A stretch of DNA of 64,000 nt. It comes from Anaerotruncus colihominis (GTDB lineage Bacteria; Bacillota; Clostridia; Oscillospirales; Ruminococcaceae). Positions 1 through 8,245 of the stretch are shown in pieces. Within the stretch, counting starts at the first letter, position 1. Every line of letters begins with the position of its first letter. Made by a program: the position numbers and the translations under genes. The notes under the pieces are model-generated. The model was given only the letters and a program-made list of their open reading frames with translations. It was not told the origin of the DNA and made no database searches. Location: assembly GCA_025146135.1 (NCBI GenBank), contig CP102255.1:124001-188000 (forward strand), in the 5' to 3' direction.

Positions 1-132
1 CTCGATATCGGCGAACTGACCTGGGCGCTGCTTGACGCAATGGAACTCGACGCGGCGGCAATCGACGCGCGCGGGCTGACTTGGAGTGAATTCGACGCGG
101 CGGGGCATCCCGCGCCAAAGGAGGCAATTTGA
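1..132 (+). CDS. Phage tail protein, C-terminal end (partial)
   Basis: Reading frame 1 is open from the window edge to a TGA at 130-132 and gives the last 43 residues of a protein. The residues follow a degenerate pattern: ELTWALLDA, then MELDAAAIDA, then RGLTWSEFDA, with LTW and LDA/IDA/FDA recurring. Such short Trp/Asp-rich repeats occur at the ends of phage tail and baseplate-associated proteins. The next phage gene starts one base after the stop, which suggests one translationally coupled tail operon. The exact product cannot be named from this piece. Confidence 0.5.
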   Translation, partial: LDIGELTWALLDAMELDAAAIDARGLTWSEFDAAGHPAPKEAI

Positions 133-133
133 T

Positions 134-604
134 ATGGCCAGTACAAATAAAACAGAAACGCTTGGGCTGAACCAGTGGATCGGTTCGGATAAACCAAAGA
201 TGGAGGACTTTAACAGCGACAATCGTTTGATCGATACCGCCTTAGCGGGACACCGCGCCGACCAGACCGTCCATGTGAGCACGCAGGAACGCGCCGCATG
301 GAACGCAGCCGCGCCGGTCATCGGTTCTTATACAGGCGACGGACAGGAGGAACGCCTGATTACCTTGGGGTTTCAGCCGCGCTTTGGAATGGTATTCGCT
401 GTGGATAAAAATTTGGTCGGCATGGCCAGCCAGGCGGGTGATATGATTAATTATTCTGCATGCGTTGCGGCGCAGGGGGGATCGGCGGGCGCTTATATTG
501 AGGAGACGGGATTTACAGTCATGCAGCTCATCGCGGCGACAAACAGATCGGTGCCCAATCTAAATACAAAGGACGTAACCTATGTATATATTATGTTCCG
601 GTGA
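134..604 (+). CDS. Phage tail-associated structural protein
   Basis: Encodes 156 aa. I start it at ATG 134 because AAAGGAGGC lies just upstream at 118-126; the frame stays open back to a GTG at 86 that has no ribosome site. The N-terminus (MASTNKTETLGLNQWIGSDK, then PKMEDFNSDN) is a motif often seen in tail-fibre or distal-tail proteins of Firmicutes prophages. The rest is Gly-rich with no recognised enzymatic domain. It sits one base after the preceding tail gene. No lysis or integrase genes follow, so this is the right edge of a prophage or phage remnant joined to housekeeping genes. A tail or virion role is inferred from the N-terminal motif and context. Confidence 0.6.
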   Translation: MASTNKTETLGLNQWIGSDKPKMEDFNSDNRLIDTALAGHRADQTVHVSTQERAAWNAAAPVIGSYTGDGQEERLITLGFQPRFGMVFAVDKNLVGMASQAGDMINYSACVAAQGGSAGAYIEETGFTVMQLIAATNRSVPNLNTKDVTYVYIMFR

Positions 605-635
605 CAGAATTTGTGGGAAAATTTCGGCATAGGTA

Positions 636-664
636 TTGCTTTTTGGTAAAAAGAATGCTATTAT
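636..664 (+). promoter_or_regulatory. Sigma-A type promoter of rpsT
   Basis: TTGCTT (636-641), a 17-bp spacer and TATTAT (659-664). Predicted transcription starts near 671, leaving a leader of about 40 nt before the rpsT ribosome site. Confidence 0.6.
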
Positions 665-710
665 AACTTGTACTGTCTTTTATGCAATCCAAGCAAGGAG
701 GTGTAAACCT

Positions 711-974
711 ATGCCGAACATCAAATCCGCCAAGAAAAGGGTGCTTGTCGCCGCTAAAAAAGCGCGTGCGAACAAGGCTGCCAGGACCAACCTCAAGACG
801 GTTCTGAAGAAGGCTGACGCCGCCGTTTCAGCGGGCGCCGCCGATCAGGCCGAGGCGATCCGCGTCGCGATTAAGAAGGTCGATCAGGCCGCTGCGAAAA
901 AGCTGATGCATAAGAATGCGGCCGCGCATAAAAAGTCCGCGCTTATGAAAAAGCTCGCCGCCGCCTCCAAATAA
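711..974 (+). CDS. rpsT: 30S ribosomal protein S20
   Basis: Encodes 87 aa, the normal S20 length. It binds 16S rRNA early in 30S assembly. The start MPNIKSAKKR is the family signature, followed by Lys/Ala-rich helices (KKARANKAARTNLKTVLKK) and the typical C-terminal run HKNAAAHKKSALMKKL. ATG 711 is preceded by AAGGAGGTG. The frame is open further upstream, but that extension lies across the promoter and has no ribosome site. The gene is a single transcription unit with its own promoter and a strong terminator. Its identity is secure. Confidence 0.97.
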   Translation: MPNIKSAKKRVLVAAKKARANKAARTNLKTVLKKADAAVSAGAADQAEAIRVAIKKVDQAAAKKLMHKNAAAHKKSALMKKLAAASK

Positions 975-1008
975 GAAGGGTCGGCCGGGTGACACCTGTT
1001 TCTTATCG

Positions 1009-1044
1009 ACACTGCCGTTTTCGCGGCAGTGTTATTTGTTTTTT
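1009..1044 (+). terminator. Rho-independent terminator after rpsT
   Basis: Nine-bp perfect stem (ACACTGCCG 1009-1017 with CGGCAGTGT 1024-1032), 6-nt loop, then a T-rich tract to 1044. Confidence 0.9.
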
Positions 1045-1128
1045 AGCCGGTTGACGGCCAGACATTTTTGCGATATCATAGAGCCAGATTTTGCATTCTG
1101 CCGCCGCATCCGGCGGATAAAGGGGGGC

Positions 1129-1329
1129 ATGTTTATGCATGAGCACAGCACGGAAAAGACGTTTCTTTCGCTTTTATGGCTGGTGGTGCCGATTGTTTTG
1201 TCAATTCTGGTGATCTGTGTTACCGCCGGCTACTGCATCTATCGCCGCGCAATCGAACGGGCCTATCGCGCCCAATGGGATGATTATGACTATGGCTGTG
1301 ACGTGCCCGAGATTCAGGAATGGGAATAA
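1129..1329 (+). CDS. Small single-pass membrane protein, unknown function
   Basis: Encodes 66 aa. ATG 1129 follows AAGGGGGG; ATG 1135 is a possible alternative. A short polar N-terminus is followed by one hydrophobic helix at about residues 12-36 (LSLLWLVVPIVLSILVICV), then an Arg-rich stretch (YRRAIERAYRAQ) and an acidic Tyr/Asp tail. The positive-inside rule puts the C-terminus in the cytoplasm. No family is recognised. It is bracketed by terminators on both sides and so is probably transcribed alone. The good ribosome site and a following terminator support a real gene. Confidence 0.55.
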   Translation: MFMHEHSTEKTFLSLLWLVVPIVLSILVICVTAGYCIYRRAIERAYRAQWDDYDYGCDVPEIQEWE

Positions 1330-1343
1330 GGGTTGATTGATGT

Positions 1344-1387
1344 CCCCGGCGGAGCTGCCGAAAGGCAGCGTGCCGGGGGCTTTTTTC
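1344..1387 (+). terminator. Rho-independent terminator
   Basis: Two stacked stems: CCCCGGC/GCCGGGG outside and GCTGCC-GAAA-GGCAGC inside, followed by six T. It ends the small membrane protein gene and also marks the edge of the composite repeat. Confidence 0.85.
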
Positions 1388-1946
1388 AGAAAGGTCGGAA
1401 AGCCGGAGTTTGCAAAAGCCACGCCAGCCGCGCGGTATTTGTCATGGCTTTTGCTGGGGGTGGGAGATACGTCTGAACAGGCTCTTGCGGCCTGCGGGCC
1501 GCACTTTTTATGAGGGCTGCGGCCCGGGGATAAGGGCGCTGCCCTTGAAAACGGCCAAGACCCGTGAGGGGCCTTGGCCATTTTCTCACCCGCCGCCTCC
1601 CCCAAAAGGCGGGCGAAAACTTTTGAGCGACGCGGCGTAAATCAGATTTACTGCGGCTGCCCCACTATTCGCGGCGCAGCCTGTATAAACGCAGTGCCTA
1701 ACCCACTATTCGCGGCACAGCCGGCTAAAGTTTTTTGCCGAGGCTTTTTTTCAAAAAAGCCGGAGCACAGCCTGTATATGCGCAGTACCCGCCCTACTAT
1801 TCGCGGCACAGCCGGCTAAAGTTTTTTGGCTTACCTTTTTTTCAAAAAAGCTGGAGCGCAGCCTGTATAAACGCAGCGCCCGCCCCACTATTCGCGGCAC
1901 AGCCGACTAAAGTTTTTTGGCTTACCTTTTTTTTAAAAAAGGTAAG
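1388..1946. repeat. Composite intergenic repeat, left copy (inverted relative to 5828-6256)
   Basis: No gene is seen here. The first part (about 1388-1632) is GC-rich with many short palindromes (for example around GCGGCCTGCGGGCCGC). The second part is a tandem array whose units open with CCCACTATTCGCGGC at 1661, 1702, 1792 (one mismatch) and 1884, and contain GGCTAAAGTTTTTTG plus a hairpin of the type GGC-T7-C-A6-GCC. Both parts recur in reverse complement at 5828-6256. The last unit ends with a perfect hairpin (CTTACC-T6/A6-GGTAAG, 1921-1946) that probably terminates the minus-strand gene ending at 1949. Short open frames inside are repeat translations, not genes. Confidence 0.8.
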
Positions 1947-1948
1947 TT

Positions 1949-3475
1949 TCAAAAAAGCGGGAACAGCATTTGTTCGATGAAGCGGTCGGAAAAGAAGGCG
2001 CTTTCGGTGAGATCGAGCACCTGAGCGCGCTTGGCGAGACGCTCGGCGTCGTCGAGCGCAGACTGCGACGACGCGATCAGGCAGGCCCCCGCCCCGGCCG
2101 CGTTGCCGCAGGCGCGCGCGCGCGGCGCGCAGGCCGGGGGAATCAGGCCGATACCGGCGGCGGACCGCACGTCGATGCGGCTGCCGAAGCCGCCCGCAAG
2201 CAGCAGGGCGTGCAGATCGGACGGCGCAAGGTCGGCGGCTTGGAGCATGGAGTCGACGCCGGCGGCGACGGCGGCTTTCGCAAGCTGAAGCTGGCGGATA
2301 TCTGCCTGCGTCAGCGCCACGCCGTCCATAAGCGGAAACGATTCGTGATATTGTTCGTCGAGCAGGCCGGTTTCGTCGACCGCTTTGCAGTCAAGCAATG
2401 CGGCAAGGGCGCTGATCGCGCCTGTCCCGCACAGGCCGCGCGCCGCGCCGCCGCCGGCGACTGTGCAGACAACAACGCCGTCCCCTGCTATGGAAACACC
2501 CGTGATCGCGCCGTCGGCCGCAACCATGCCGTGTGAAAGCCCGGCGCCTTCAAAGGCAGGCCCGGCCGCTGTCGAACAGCAGAGGATGCCCGTCCCGGTG
2601 ATCAGCGCAAGCTCGCCGTTCGTGCCGACGTCCATCAAGAGTTCATTCTCCTGCGGCGCCGCCGCGAGCAGCGCACAGATCAGATCGCCGCCGATATACG
2701 CGCCGGCGCACGGCGCAAAATAGACAGGCACGTCCGGCGGCAGAGCGGCGAACAGGCTGCGCGCGCTTTCCATCACGCCGAACAGGCTCTGCGGCGTATA
2801 GGGTGCGGCTGCAATCCCGGCGGGATCAAGCCCGGCTACAAGATGCAGCATGGTTGTATTGCCTGTGAGCACGACGCCGCGTACAACGCGCGCATCAAGG
2901 CCGCGCCGCTTCAGCAGAGCCGTGAACAGGCCGTCGAGCTGCGTGAGGATCGCCTCCTGGAGCGGACGGATGCCGCATTCGGCGCAGCGCGCGATGCGCG
3001 CGATCACATCCGCGCCGTATGGTGCCTGCGCGTTGAGCGCGCTGGCCGTTTCCATAGGTTGGGCGTGCGTCAGATTGACCAGGTAAGCTGCCACCGTTGT
3101 CGTACCGATATCCACGGCAAGGGCATAGCCATCCGTGCCGAACGGCGAGGCGTCGCTGCGCTGTGCGGACAGGCAGGCCGTTTCAATCCGGGCGTTTTCG
3201 GGTGCGCGCGCATGGACGGTACAGCCGCCGAGCGCCTGCGCACAGCAGGCGAGGCGCACGTTTGAAAGCTGCTCATCGGCAGTCAGCAGGCGCTTTTCCG
3301 CTTCGGACAGCGGCGAGAGCGCGCCATATGCCGCAACCTTGCATTTGCCGCAGGTGTGCGCGCCGCCGCACGGCATGGGAAAGCCATACGGCTCTAAAAA
3401 AGCGGACAGGGTTCGGGGCGCTTCATACGGTATCCTGTGGGCCGTACCGCCGATATAAATTGTGATGGTTTCCAT
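1949..3475 (-). CDS. Ferredoxin/ASKHA-domain protein (RACo/RamA-like corrinoid activator family)
   Basis: Encodes 508 aa from ATG 3475 (MetGluThrIleThr), preceded by GAAAGGAC; longer frames lack a ribosome site and run into the neighbouring gene. The N-terminus is a plant-type [2Fe-2S] ferredoxin with Cys36, Cys42, Cys45 and a fourth ligand at Cys77 or 78. From residue 120 comes an ASKHA-fold ATPase: phosphate loops VDIGTTTVAA (121-130) and MDVGTNGELA (281-290), GNTTM (205-209), and a late LLAGGFGSRID motif. Relatives use ATP to reduce inactive Co(II) corrinoid proteins in methyl transfer, as in O-demethylation and acetogenesis. No corrinoid protein or methyltransferase gene lies nearby, so its partner is unknown. 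It lies 20 bp after the PAP2 gene and is probably co-transcribed. The fold is clear, the substrate is not. Confidence 0.85.
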   Translation of the reverse strand: METITIYIGGTAHRIPYEAPRTLSAFLEPYGFPMPCGGAHTCGKCKVAAYGALSPLSEAEKRLLTADEQLSNVRLACCAQALGGCTVHARAPENARIETACLSAQRSDASPFGTDGYALAVDIGTTTVAAYLVNLTHAQPMETASALNAQAPYGADVIARIARCAECGIRPLQEAILTQLDGLFTALLKRRGLDARVVRGVVLTGNTTMLHLVAGLDPAGIAAAPYTPQSLFGVMESARSLFAALPPDVPVYFAPCAGAYIGGDLICALLAAAPQENELLMDVGTNGELALITGTGILCCSTAAGPAFEGAGLSHGMVAADGAITGVSIAGDGVVVCTVAGGGAARGLCGTGAISALAALLDCKAVDETGLLDEQYHESFPLMDGVALTQADIRQLQLAKAAVAAGVDSMLQAADLAPSDLHALLLAGGFGSRIDVRSAAGIGLIPPACAPRARACGNAAGAGACLIASSQSALDDAERLAKRAQVLDLTESAFFSDRFIEQMLFPLF

Positions 3476-3495
3476 AATAAATGTCCTTTCAGTTG

Positions 3496-4008
3496 CTATG
3501 TCTGCGCGCCGCCGCGCAGAAGCCAACACGCTGCCAGCGCGCTGAACAACCCAAGCAGCGCGCCCGCTAGGATATCGGTTGGATAATGTACGGAGAGATA
3601 CAGACGTGAAAAGGCGATCAGCACGGCCATCGGGATAGCCCACCATCCGTTTCGCCGGTTGGACAGAGTCAGCGAACATGCGGCCGCGAACGACGAGCCT
3701 GTATGCCCCGATGGGAAGGAAAATGAACCGGGCGGCGCAATGAGCAGCGTCAAATCCGGCAGGTGGGTAAATGGCCGCGCGCGCTGGACGATGTTTTTGA
3801 GCACAATCTCTCCGCATACAAACGCAATGAGAAGCGAGAGTGCGCAGGCGCAGCCCATACGGCGTGTCTGTTTGCGTGCGAGCAGGAAAATACAGACTGC
3901 AATCCAGATAAACCCATATTCCCCAAGCATGGTGATGACCGGCATAAGAAAGTCAAGAGGCGGGCAGCGCAGATGTGTGGCGATCCAGTTGACAATGGTC
4001 AGATCCAT
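3496..4008 (-). CDS. PAP2-family membrane phosphatase
   Basis: Encodes 170 aa from ATG 4008 (MDLTIVNW), with AAGGAG upstream. All three phosphatase signatures are present: K71 to P79 (KNIVQRARP), PSGHT (99-103) and SRLYLSVHYPTD (134-145), with the nucleophilic His in the last. Hydrophobic segments around 20-45, 52-70, 103-115, 123-137 and 146-165 fit a 5-6 helix membrane protein with its active site outside. Family members remove phosphate from lipid phosphates such as undecaprenyl pyrophosphate or phosphatidic acid. The short form fits a bacitracin-resistance-type undecaprenyl-PP phosphatase, but the lipid cannot be settled here. First gene of a likely two-gene operon. Confidence 0.88.
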   Translation of the reverse strand: MDLTIVNWIATHLRCPPLDFLMPVITMLGEYGFIWIAVCIFLLARKQTRRMGCACALSLLIAFVCGEIVLKNIVQRARPFTHLPDLTLLIAPPGSFSFPSGHTGSSFAAACSLTLSNRRNGWWAIPMAVLIAFSRLYLSVHYPTDILAGALLGLFSALAACWLLRGGAQT

Positions 4009-4105
4009 GATATTCTCCTTTATCAAATGCAATCGTACCAGAGGTATGCTGTGGCCGGTGTCAATAGAGACAGATTTATTTTACGTGATTTTATGAAAAC
4101 AATCA

Positions 4106-4134
4106 ATGACAAATCGGGAAATCATTGCTATAAT
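4106..4134 (+). promoter_or_regulatory. Promoter of the phosphohexomutase gene
   Basis: ATGACA (4106-4111), 17-bp spacer, TATAAT (4129-4134). Transcription from about 4141 would give an unusually long leader of about 165 nt before the start at 4307. No known riboswitch is recognised in the leader. Confidence 0.5.
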
Positions 4135-4306
4135 AAGCGGTAAGCGATTATTACAGCGTATGGCCGTAGCGCGCGTGCACGGCCCGATTTTGTCCCGGCG
4201 GTCAATGCAGCGCCGTGCGTAGCGGGCTGCTGTCATAAAAGCATATGCGCCGGCCCGACCGGATATGGTCACAGGCTGGGATGAAGCGAAGGTGAGGAGG
4301 ATTACG

Positions 4307-5827
4307 ATGTCTATTTCAAAGGAACTGATGCTGAAGCTGCAAAACGGCAGCGATGTGCGCGGCGTCGCTGTGGAGGGCGTTGAGGGGCAGCAGGTCAATC
4401 TGACCGGGGAAGCCGCCAACCTGATCGCACAGGCGTTTGCGCTGTGGCTGGCGCAGCGCACGGGCAAGCCTGCCAGCGAATTGAAAATCGGTGTTGGACA
4501 TGATTCGCGCGTTTCGGCTCCGGCGCTTTTGTTGCAGGTGCTCCAGGGGTTGGCTGTACAGGGTGCGCAGCCGTTTGACTGCGGGCTTGCGTCCACGCCT
4601 TCCATGTTTATGTCGGTCGTATTCCCTGAAACCCGTTTTGACGGTTCCATTATGATTACAGCCAGCCATCTGCCTTATAACCGAAACGGGCTTAAATTCT
4701 TTAACGCGGACGGCGGACTGGAGCACGCCGATATCACCGACCTGCTTGAAACGGCGGCTGTCCTTTCGGCGGGACAGGCCGACATTTCCAAGGTGTCAAA
4801 GGTCGACCTGATCAGCCTGTATGCGCAAAGCCTGTGTGAAAAAATCCGCCTTGGCGTCAAAGCCGACGATTACGACCGTCCGCTGGCGGGGCTGCATATC
4901 GTAGTCGACGCGGGCAACGGGGCGGGCGGATTCTTTGTCCGGCAGGTGCTTGAGCCGCTTGGCGCAGATACCGCCGGAAGCCAGTTTCTGGAGCCGGACG
5001 GCATGTTCCCCAACCATATCCCCAATCCTGAAAACAAGCAGGCTATGGATTCTGTGCGCGCCGCGACAGTGGAGCATCATGCGGATATGGGTATTATATT
5101 TGATACGGATGTCGACCGCATGTCCGCGGTCCTGCACGACGGCAGAGAGGTCAACCGCGACGCTATCATCGCGATGATTTCCGCGATTATTGCACCGGAT
5201 TATCCGGGCGGTACGATCGTTACGGATTCCGTGACCTCGGACAAGCTGACCGATTTTCTGGAGAACACGCTGCATCTCAAGCATCACCGCTTTAAACGCG
5301 GCTATAAAAATGTGATCAACGAATCCAAGCGCCTCAATGCGGCGGGCGTACAGTCGCCGCTGGCGATTGAAACCTCGGGCCATGGCGCGCTGAGTGAAAA
5401 CTATTTCCTGGACGACGGCGCATATCTTGCCGTCAAGCTGTTGATTGCGGCCGCGAAGGCCCGCCGGGGGGGCAAGCGCATCGATACGCTGATCGAAAAA
5501 CTGCCCAGGCAGTTTGAATGCCGCGAATACCGCATGAATATCAGCGGAGAGGACTTTAAAGCATATGGCCAGCAGGTGCTCGAGCAGTTCGAGCAGCGCG
5601 CCAGGGCCGCCGGTTACGCTGTGGCGCCCAACTCTTACGAAGGCGTGCGCCTGACGTTTGACAGCGAGCAGGTCCAGGGCTGGGTGCTGCTTCGTTTGTC
5701 ACTGCATGATCCGCTTATGCCGCTGAATATGGAGGGCAACCGTCCCGGCGACTGCGACCGTCTCTGCGCTGTTGTCCGCACCCTTCTCGACGGCTTTGAC
5801 CGCCTCGACCAGTCCAAGCTTTTTTGA
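4307..5827 (+). CDS. Phosphomannomutase/phosphoglucomutase (alpha-D-phosphohexomutase)
   Basis: Encodes 506 aa. ATG 4307 follows GGTGAGGAGG. The enzyme interconverts hexose 1- and 6-phosphates in the cytosol and feeds cell-wall and exopolysaccharide sugar nucleotides. The order of motifs is that of the family: phosphoserine loop TASHLP with Ser120 (TASHNP in most relatives), metal loop DTDVDR with Asp266, 268 and 270, sugar loop ETSGHG (355-360; GEPSGH in many relatives) and a C-terminal phosphate loop LLRLSLHDPLMPLN. The altered sugar loop makes the choice between mannose, glucose or another sugar uncertain. Monocistronic, with its own promoter. The stop codon lies at the edge of the right composite repeat. 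Confidence 0.9.
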   Translation: MSISKELMLKLQNGSDVRGVAVEGVEGQQVNLTGEAANLIAQAFALWLAQRTGKPASELKIGVGHDSRVSAPALLLQVLQGLAVQGAQPFDCGLASTPSMFMSVVFPETRFDGSIMITASHLPYNRNGLKFFNADGGLEHADITDLLETAAVLSAGQADISKVSKVDLISLYAQSLCEKIRLGVKADDYDRPLAGLHIVVDAGNGAGGFFVRQVLEPLGADTAGSQFLEPDGMFPNHIPNPENKQAMDSVRAATVEHHADMGIIFDTDVDRMSAVLHDGREVNRDAIIAMISAIIAPDYPGGTIVTDSVTSDKLTDFLENTLHLKHHRFKRGYKNVINESKRLNAAGVQSPLAIETSGHGALSENYFLDDGAYLAVKLLIAAAKARRGGKRIDTLIEKLPRQFECREYRMNISGEDFKAYGQQVLEQFEQRARAAGYAVAPNSYEGVRLTFDSEQVQGWVLLRLSLHDPLMPLNMEGNRPGDCDRLCAVVRTLLDGFDRLDQSKLF

Positions 5828-6256
5828 AAAAATGCCTAGCAGAAAACTTTAGCCGGCTGCGCCCCCGCTTTTTTGAAAAAAAGCTCGGCAAAAAACTTTA
5901 GCCGGCTGCGCTCCGGCCTTTTTGAAAAAAGGCCTCGGCGAAAAACTTTAGCCGGCTGCGCCGCGAACAGTGGGGAAGGCACTGCGTAATTCGTTTTACG
6001 CCGCGTCGGTCAAAAGTTTTCGCCCGCCTTTTTTAAAAGGCGGCGGGTGAAGGAGAAGGACAAGGCCCCTTGCGGGTTTTGTCCTTCTCCGAGGGCAGCG
6101 CCCTTATCCCCGGGCCGCAGCCCTCATAAAAGCGCGGCCCGCAGGCCGCAAGACACCTGTTCAGACGCGGGACCCTGCGTCAGCAGGAAGCGTGACAGAC
6201 GCCGCGCGGCTGGCGCGCTTCCTGCAAGCTCCCCGCCTTCCGGCCTTTTTTTCTAA
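5828..6256. repeat. Composite intergenic repeat, right copy
   Basis: Reverse-complement counterpart of 1388-1946. It starts with three tandem units of about 50 bp carrying AAAACTTTAGCCGGCTGCGC at 5843, 5892 and 5942, each with a pyrimidine/A-tract hairpin, then TTACGCCGCGTCGGTCAAAAG and the GC-rich block (AGGGCAGCGCCCTTATCCCC, GGGCCGCAGCCCTCATAAAA). No gene or T-box element is seen before glyS; 6257-6294 adds nothing recognisable. Confidence 0.8.
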
Positions 6257-6311
6257 TCGGAACCCTGGCCAGTTTTTATTTAGAATATAACCTTGAGAGG
6301 ATGAATCTATT

Positions 6312-7703
6312 TTGAACAGCAGCGAAAAAACCATGGAAAAGATCGTAAATCTCTGTAAAAGCCGCGGATTTGTTTATCCAGGCTCGGAGATTTACGGCGG
6401 GCTTTCCAATTCATGGGACTACGGCCCGCTGGGCGTTGAATTTAAGAACAACGTCAAGCGCGCGTGGTGGAAAAAATTCGTACAGGAATCGCCTTACAAT
6501 GTGGGGCTTGATTCTGCGATTCTGATGAATCCGCAGGTATGGGTCGCTTCGGGCCATGTAGGCGGCTTCTCCGATCCGCTGATGGATTGTAAAGACTGCA
6601 AAACGCGCCACCGCGCCGACAAGCTGATTGAGGACGCAACCGGCGAGGTCGCGGACGGCTGGAGCAATGAGCAGATGCTGGCGTATATCAGGGAACATAA
6701 CATTAAATGCCCGGAGTGCGGCGGCACAAATTTTACGGATATCCGCAAGTTCAACCTGATGTTTAAAACGTTCCAGGGCGTCACTGAGGATGCGAAAAGC
6801 GAACTATATTTGCGCCCGGAAACGGCGCAGGGGATCTTTGTCAACTTTATGAACGTTCAGCGCACCACGCGCAAAAAGGTGCCGTTCGGCGTCTGTCAGA
6901 TCGGCAAGAGCTTCCGCAATGAAATCACGCCCGGCAATTTTATTTTCCGCATCCGTGAATTTGAACAGATGGAGCTGGAATTTTTCTGCAAGCCTGATAC
7001 GGATTTGGAGTGGTTCCAGTATTGGCGCAGCTTCTGTGAAAACTGGCTGCTGTCGCTCGGCATGACAAAGGACAACATGCGCCTGCGCGATCATGCCAAG
7101 GAGGAACTGTCGTTCTATTCCAAAGCGACGACCGATATTGAATATCTGTTCCCGTTTGGATGGGGCGAATTGTGGGGGATCGCCGACCGCACGGATTATG
7201 ATTTGGGACGGCACGGCGAGCATTCGGGCAAGACGCTCGATTATTTCGATCCCGAGACGAACGAACGGTATGTGCCTTATGTTGTTGAGCCGTCGCTTGG
7301 CGCGGACCGTGTGGCGCTGGCGTTTTTGTGCGACGCGTATGACGAGGAAGTCGTCGGTACGGACGCAAAGGGCAAGGAGGATGTGCGCGTTGTGATGCGC
7401 CTGCATCCGGCGCTCGCGCCGTATAAAGCTTGCGTGCTGCCGCTTTCGAAAAAGCTGGCTGAGGGCGCGGGGAAAATCTATGAGACGCTCGCAAAGGAAT
7501 ATATGGTTGATTATGACGACGCCGGTTCCATAGGCAAGCGGTACCGCCGCCAGGATGAGATCGGGACACCTGTCTGCATCACCTATGACTTTGAAAGCGA
7601 AACTGACGGCTGTGTAACTGTGCGCGACCGCGACACCATGGCGCAGGAGCGGATTGCCATTGATTCGCTCTGCGACTATCTCAAGACGAAAATCGCGTTT
7701 TAA
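6312..7703 (+). CDS. glyS: Glycyl-tRNA synthetase, homodimeric class II type
   Basis: Encodes 463 aa. Charges tRNA-Gly with glycine in the cytosol. I choose TTG 6312 because GAGAGG ends 11 bp upstream; ATG 6333 is the alternative. Features in order: N-terminal signature [20 protein letters not shown], a zinc-ribbon insertion with Cys93, 96, 133 and 136, motif 2 region with [12 protein letters not shown] followed by [11 protein letters not shown], motif 3 ([14 protein letters not shown]), and a C-terminal anticodon-binding domain. The length fits the bacterial alpha-2 GlyQS type, not the split GlyQ/GlyS form. Monocistronic with a strong terminator. Confidence 0.96.
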   Translation: MNSSEKTMEKIVNLCKSRGFVYPGSEIYGGLSNSWDYGPLGVEFKNNVKRAWWKKFVQESPYNVGLDSAILMNPQVWVASGHVGGFSDPLMDCKDCKTRHRADKLIEDATGEVADGWSNEQMLAYIREHNIKCPECGGTNFTDIRKFNLMFKTFQGVTEDAKSELYLRPETAQGIFVNFMNVQRTTRKKVPFGVCQIGKSFRNEITPGNFIFRIREFEQMELEFFCKPDTDLEWFQYWRSFCENWLLSLGMTKDNMRLRDHAKEELSFYSKATTDIEYLFPFGWGELWGIADRTDYDLGRHGEHSGKTLDYFDPETNERYVPYVVEPSLGADRVALAFLCDAYDEEVVGTDAKGKEDVRVVMRLHPALAPYKACVLPLSKKLAEGAGKIYETLAKEYMVDYDDAGSIGKRYRRQDEIGTPVCITYDFESETDGCVTVRDRDTMAQERIAIDSLCDYLKTKIAF

Positions 7704-7713
7704 ATAGGAAAAT

Positions 7714-7740
7714 GAGGGGCGGTGCGAAGCACCGCCCCTC
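7714..7740. terminator. Bidirectional terminator between glyS and the XRE gene
   Basis: Perfect 12-bp stem (GAGGGGCGGTGC, loop GAA, GCACCGCCCCTC). T-rich sequence follows on both strands, so it can serve the convergent genes on either side. Confidence 0.85.
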
Positions 7741-7743
7741 CGA

Positions 7744-7962
7744 TTATTTTGGCGTTGAATCATCCGTTAAGCCGAGCAGATAATCACAACTCGTATGATA
7801 AATGGATGATAGGCGTAACAATACCCATACTGGTATATCTGTATGCCCGCATTCATATGCGCTATATTGTTGTTGACTGCAATACAGTCGTTTGGCAAGC
7901 TGCTCCTGCGACCAATGATGTTTTTTTCGGAGATATCGAAGCCTATCATACAACGAAATCAC
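7744..7962 (-). CDS. Cro/CI (XRE)-family transcriptional regulator
   Basis: Encodes 72 aa from GTG 7962 (MISLYDRLRYLRKKHHWSQ). Residues 5-60 form one helix-turn-helix domain: RLRYLRKKHHWSQEQLAKRL, then QQQYSAYECGHTDIPVWVL, then LRLSSIYHTSCDYLLGL. The protein is essentially only this domain, so it is a small DNA-binding regulator. The ribosome site is weak. It is convergent with glyS and sits next to the island insertion site, but nothing shows that it controls the island. The target is unknown. Confidence 0.8.
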   Translation of the reverse strand: MISLYDRLRYLRKKHHWSQEQLAKRLYCSQQQYSAYECGHTDIPVWVLLRLSSIYHTSCDYLLGLTDDSTPK

Positions 7963-8055
7963 CCCGGTGTCATCTTATCATATCCATCATCTGATCGCCG
8001 TTGTTTAGCGAAAAAATCGCTAAACAATTTATTATACCAGGAGCGCAACAATATC

Positions 8056-8085
8056 TTGACATCCGATGAAAGCGTATGGTATGAT
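8056..8085 (+). promoter_or_regulatory. Promoter of tRNA-Pro(UGG) gene 1
   Basis: TTGACA (8056-8061), 18-bp spacer, TATGAT (8080-8085). The start point would lie about 8 nt before the mature tRNA. Confidence 0.8.
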
Positions 8086-8099
8086 AACTAAGTTATCAT

Positions 8100-8175
8100 C
8101 GAGGTGTAGCGCAGTTGGTAGCGCGCTTGGTTTGGGACCAAGATGCCGCGGGTTCGAATCCTGTCACCTCGACCA
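8100..8175 (+). tRNA. tRNA-Pro (anticodon UGG), island attachment site
   Basis: Seventy-six nt with full cloverleaf: acceptor CGAGGTG/CACCTCG, D arm GCGCAGTTGGTAGCGC, anticodon stem CTTGG/CCAAG around loop TTTGGGA (anticodon TGG), T arm with GGTTCGAATCC, discriminator A and encoded CCA at 8173-8175. Own promoter upstream and hairpin terminator downstream. The 3' half is duplicated at 55236-55280, which marks this gene as the integration target. Confidence 0.96.
8131..8175 (+). other. attL: 3' half of tRNA-Pro at the left island junction
   Basis: From the anticodon loop to the CCA end this sequence matches 55236-55280 at 44 of 45 positions, with the last 38 exact (8138-8175 and 55243-55280). 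Integration of tyrosine-recombinase elements into tRNA 3' ends leaves just such a pair, with the intact tRNA at one end. Confidence 0.85.
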
Positions 8176-8186
8176 CCTTTCTTTGA

Positions 8187-8211
8187 AAAACCGCCTAAAT
8201 AGGCGGTTTTT
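8187..8211 (+). terminator. Terminator after tRNA-Pro 1
   Basis: Ten-bp stem AAAACCGCCT/AGGCGGTTTT with loop AAAT. It lies inside the inserted element, so the island supplies the tRNA with a new terminator. Confidence 0.88.
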
Positions 8212-8245
8212 CTGCGTTTTTTATTCTGTTATTCACTAACGGATT

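Noticed and set aside
1201..1605. 134-codon minus-strand frame, and the similar plus-strand frame at 6047-6256
   Set aside because: Both are translations of the two inverted copies of the composite repeat; no ribosome site and they cross a terminator.
1661..1946. Regular repeats considered as a CRISPR array
   Set aside because: Spacing is 41, 90 and 92 bp, the whole unit is repeated including the part between, and no cas genes are present.
6257..6311. T-box leader before glyS
   Set aside because: No specifier stem, T-box sequence or antiterminator; the region upstream is the composite repeat.
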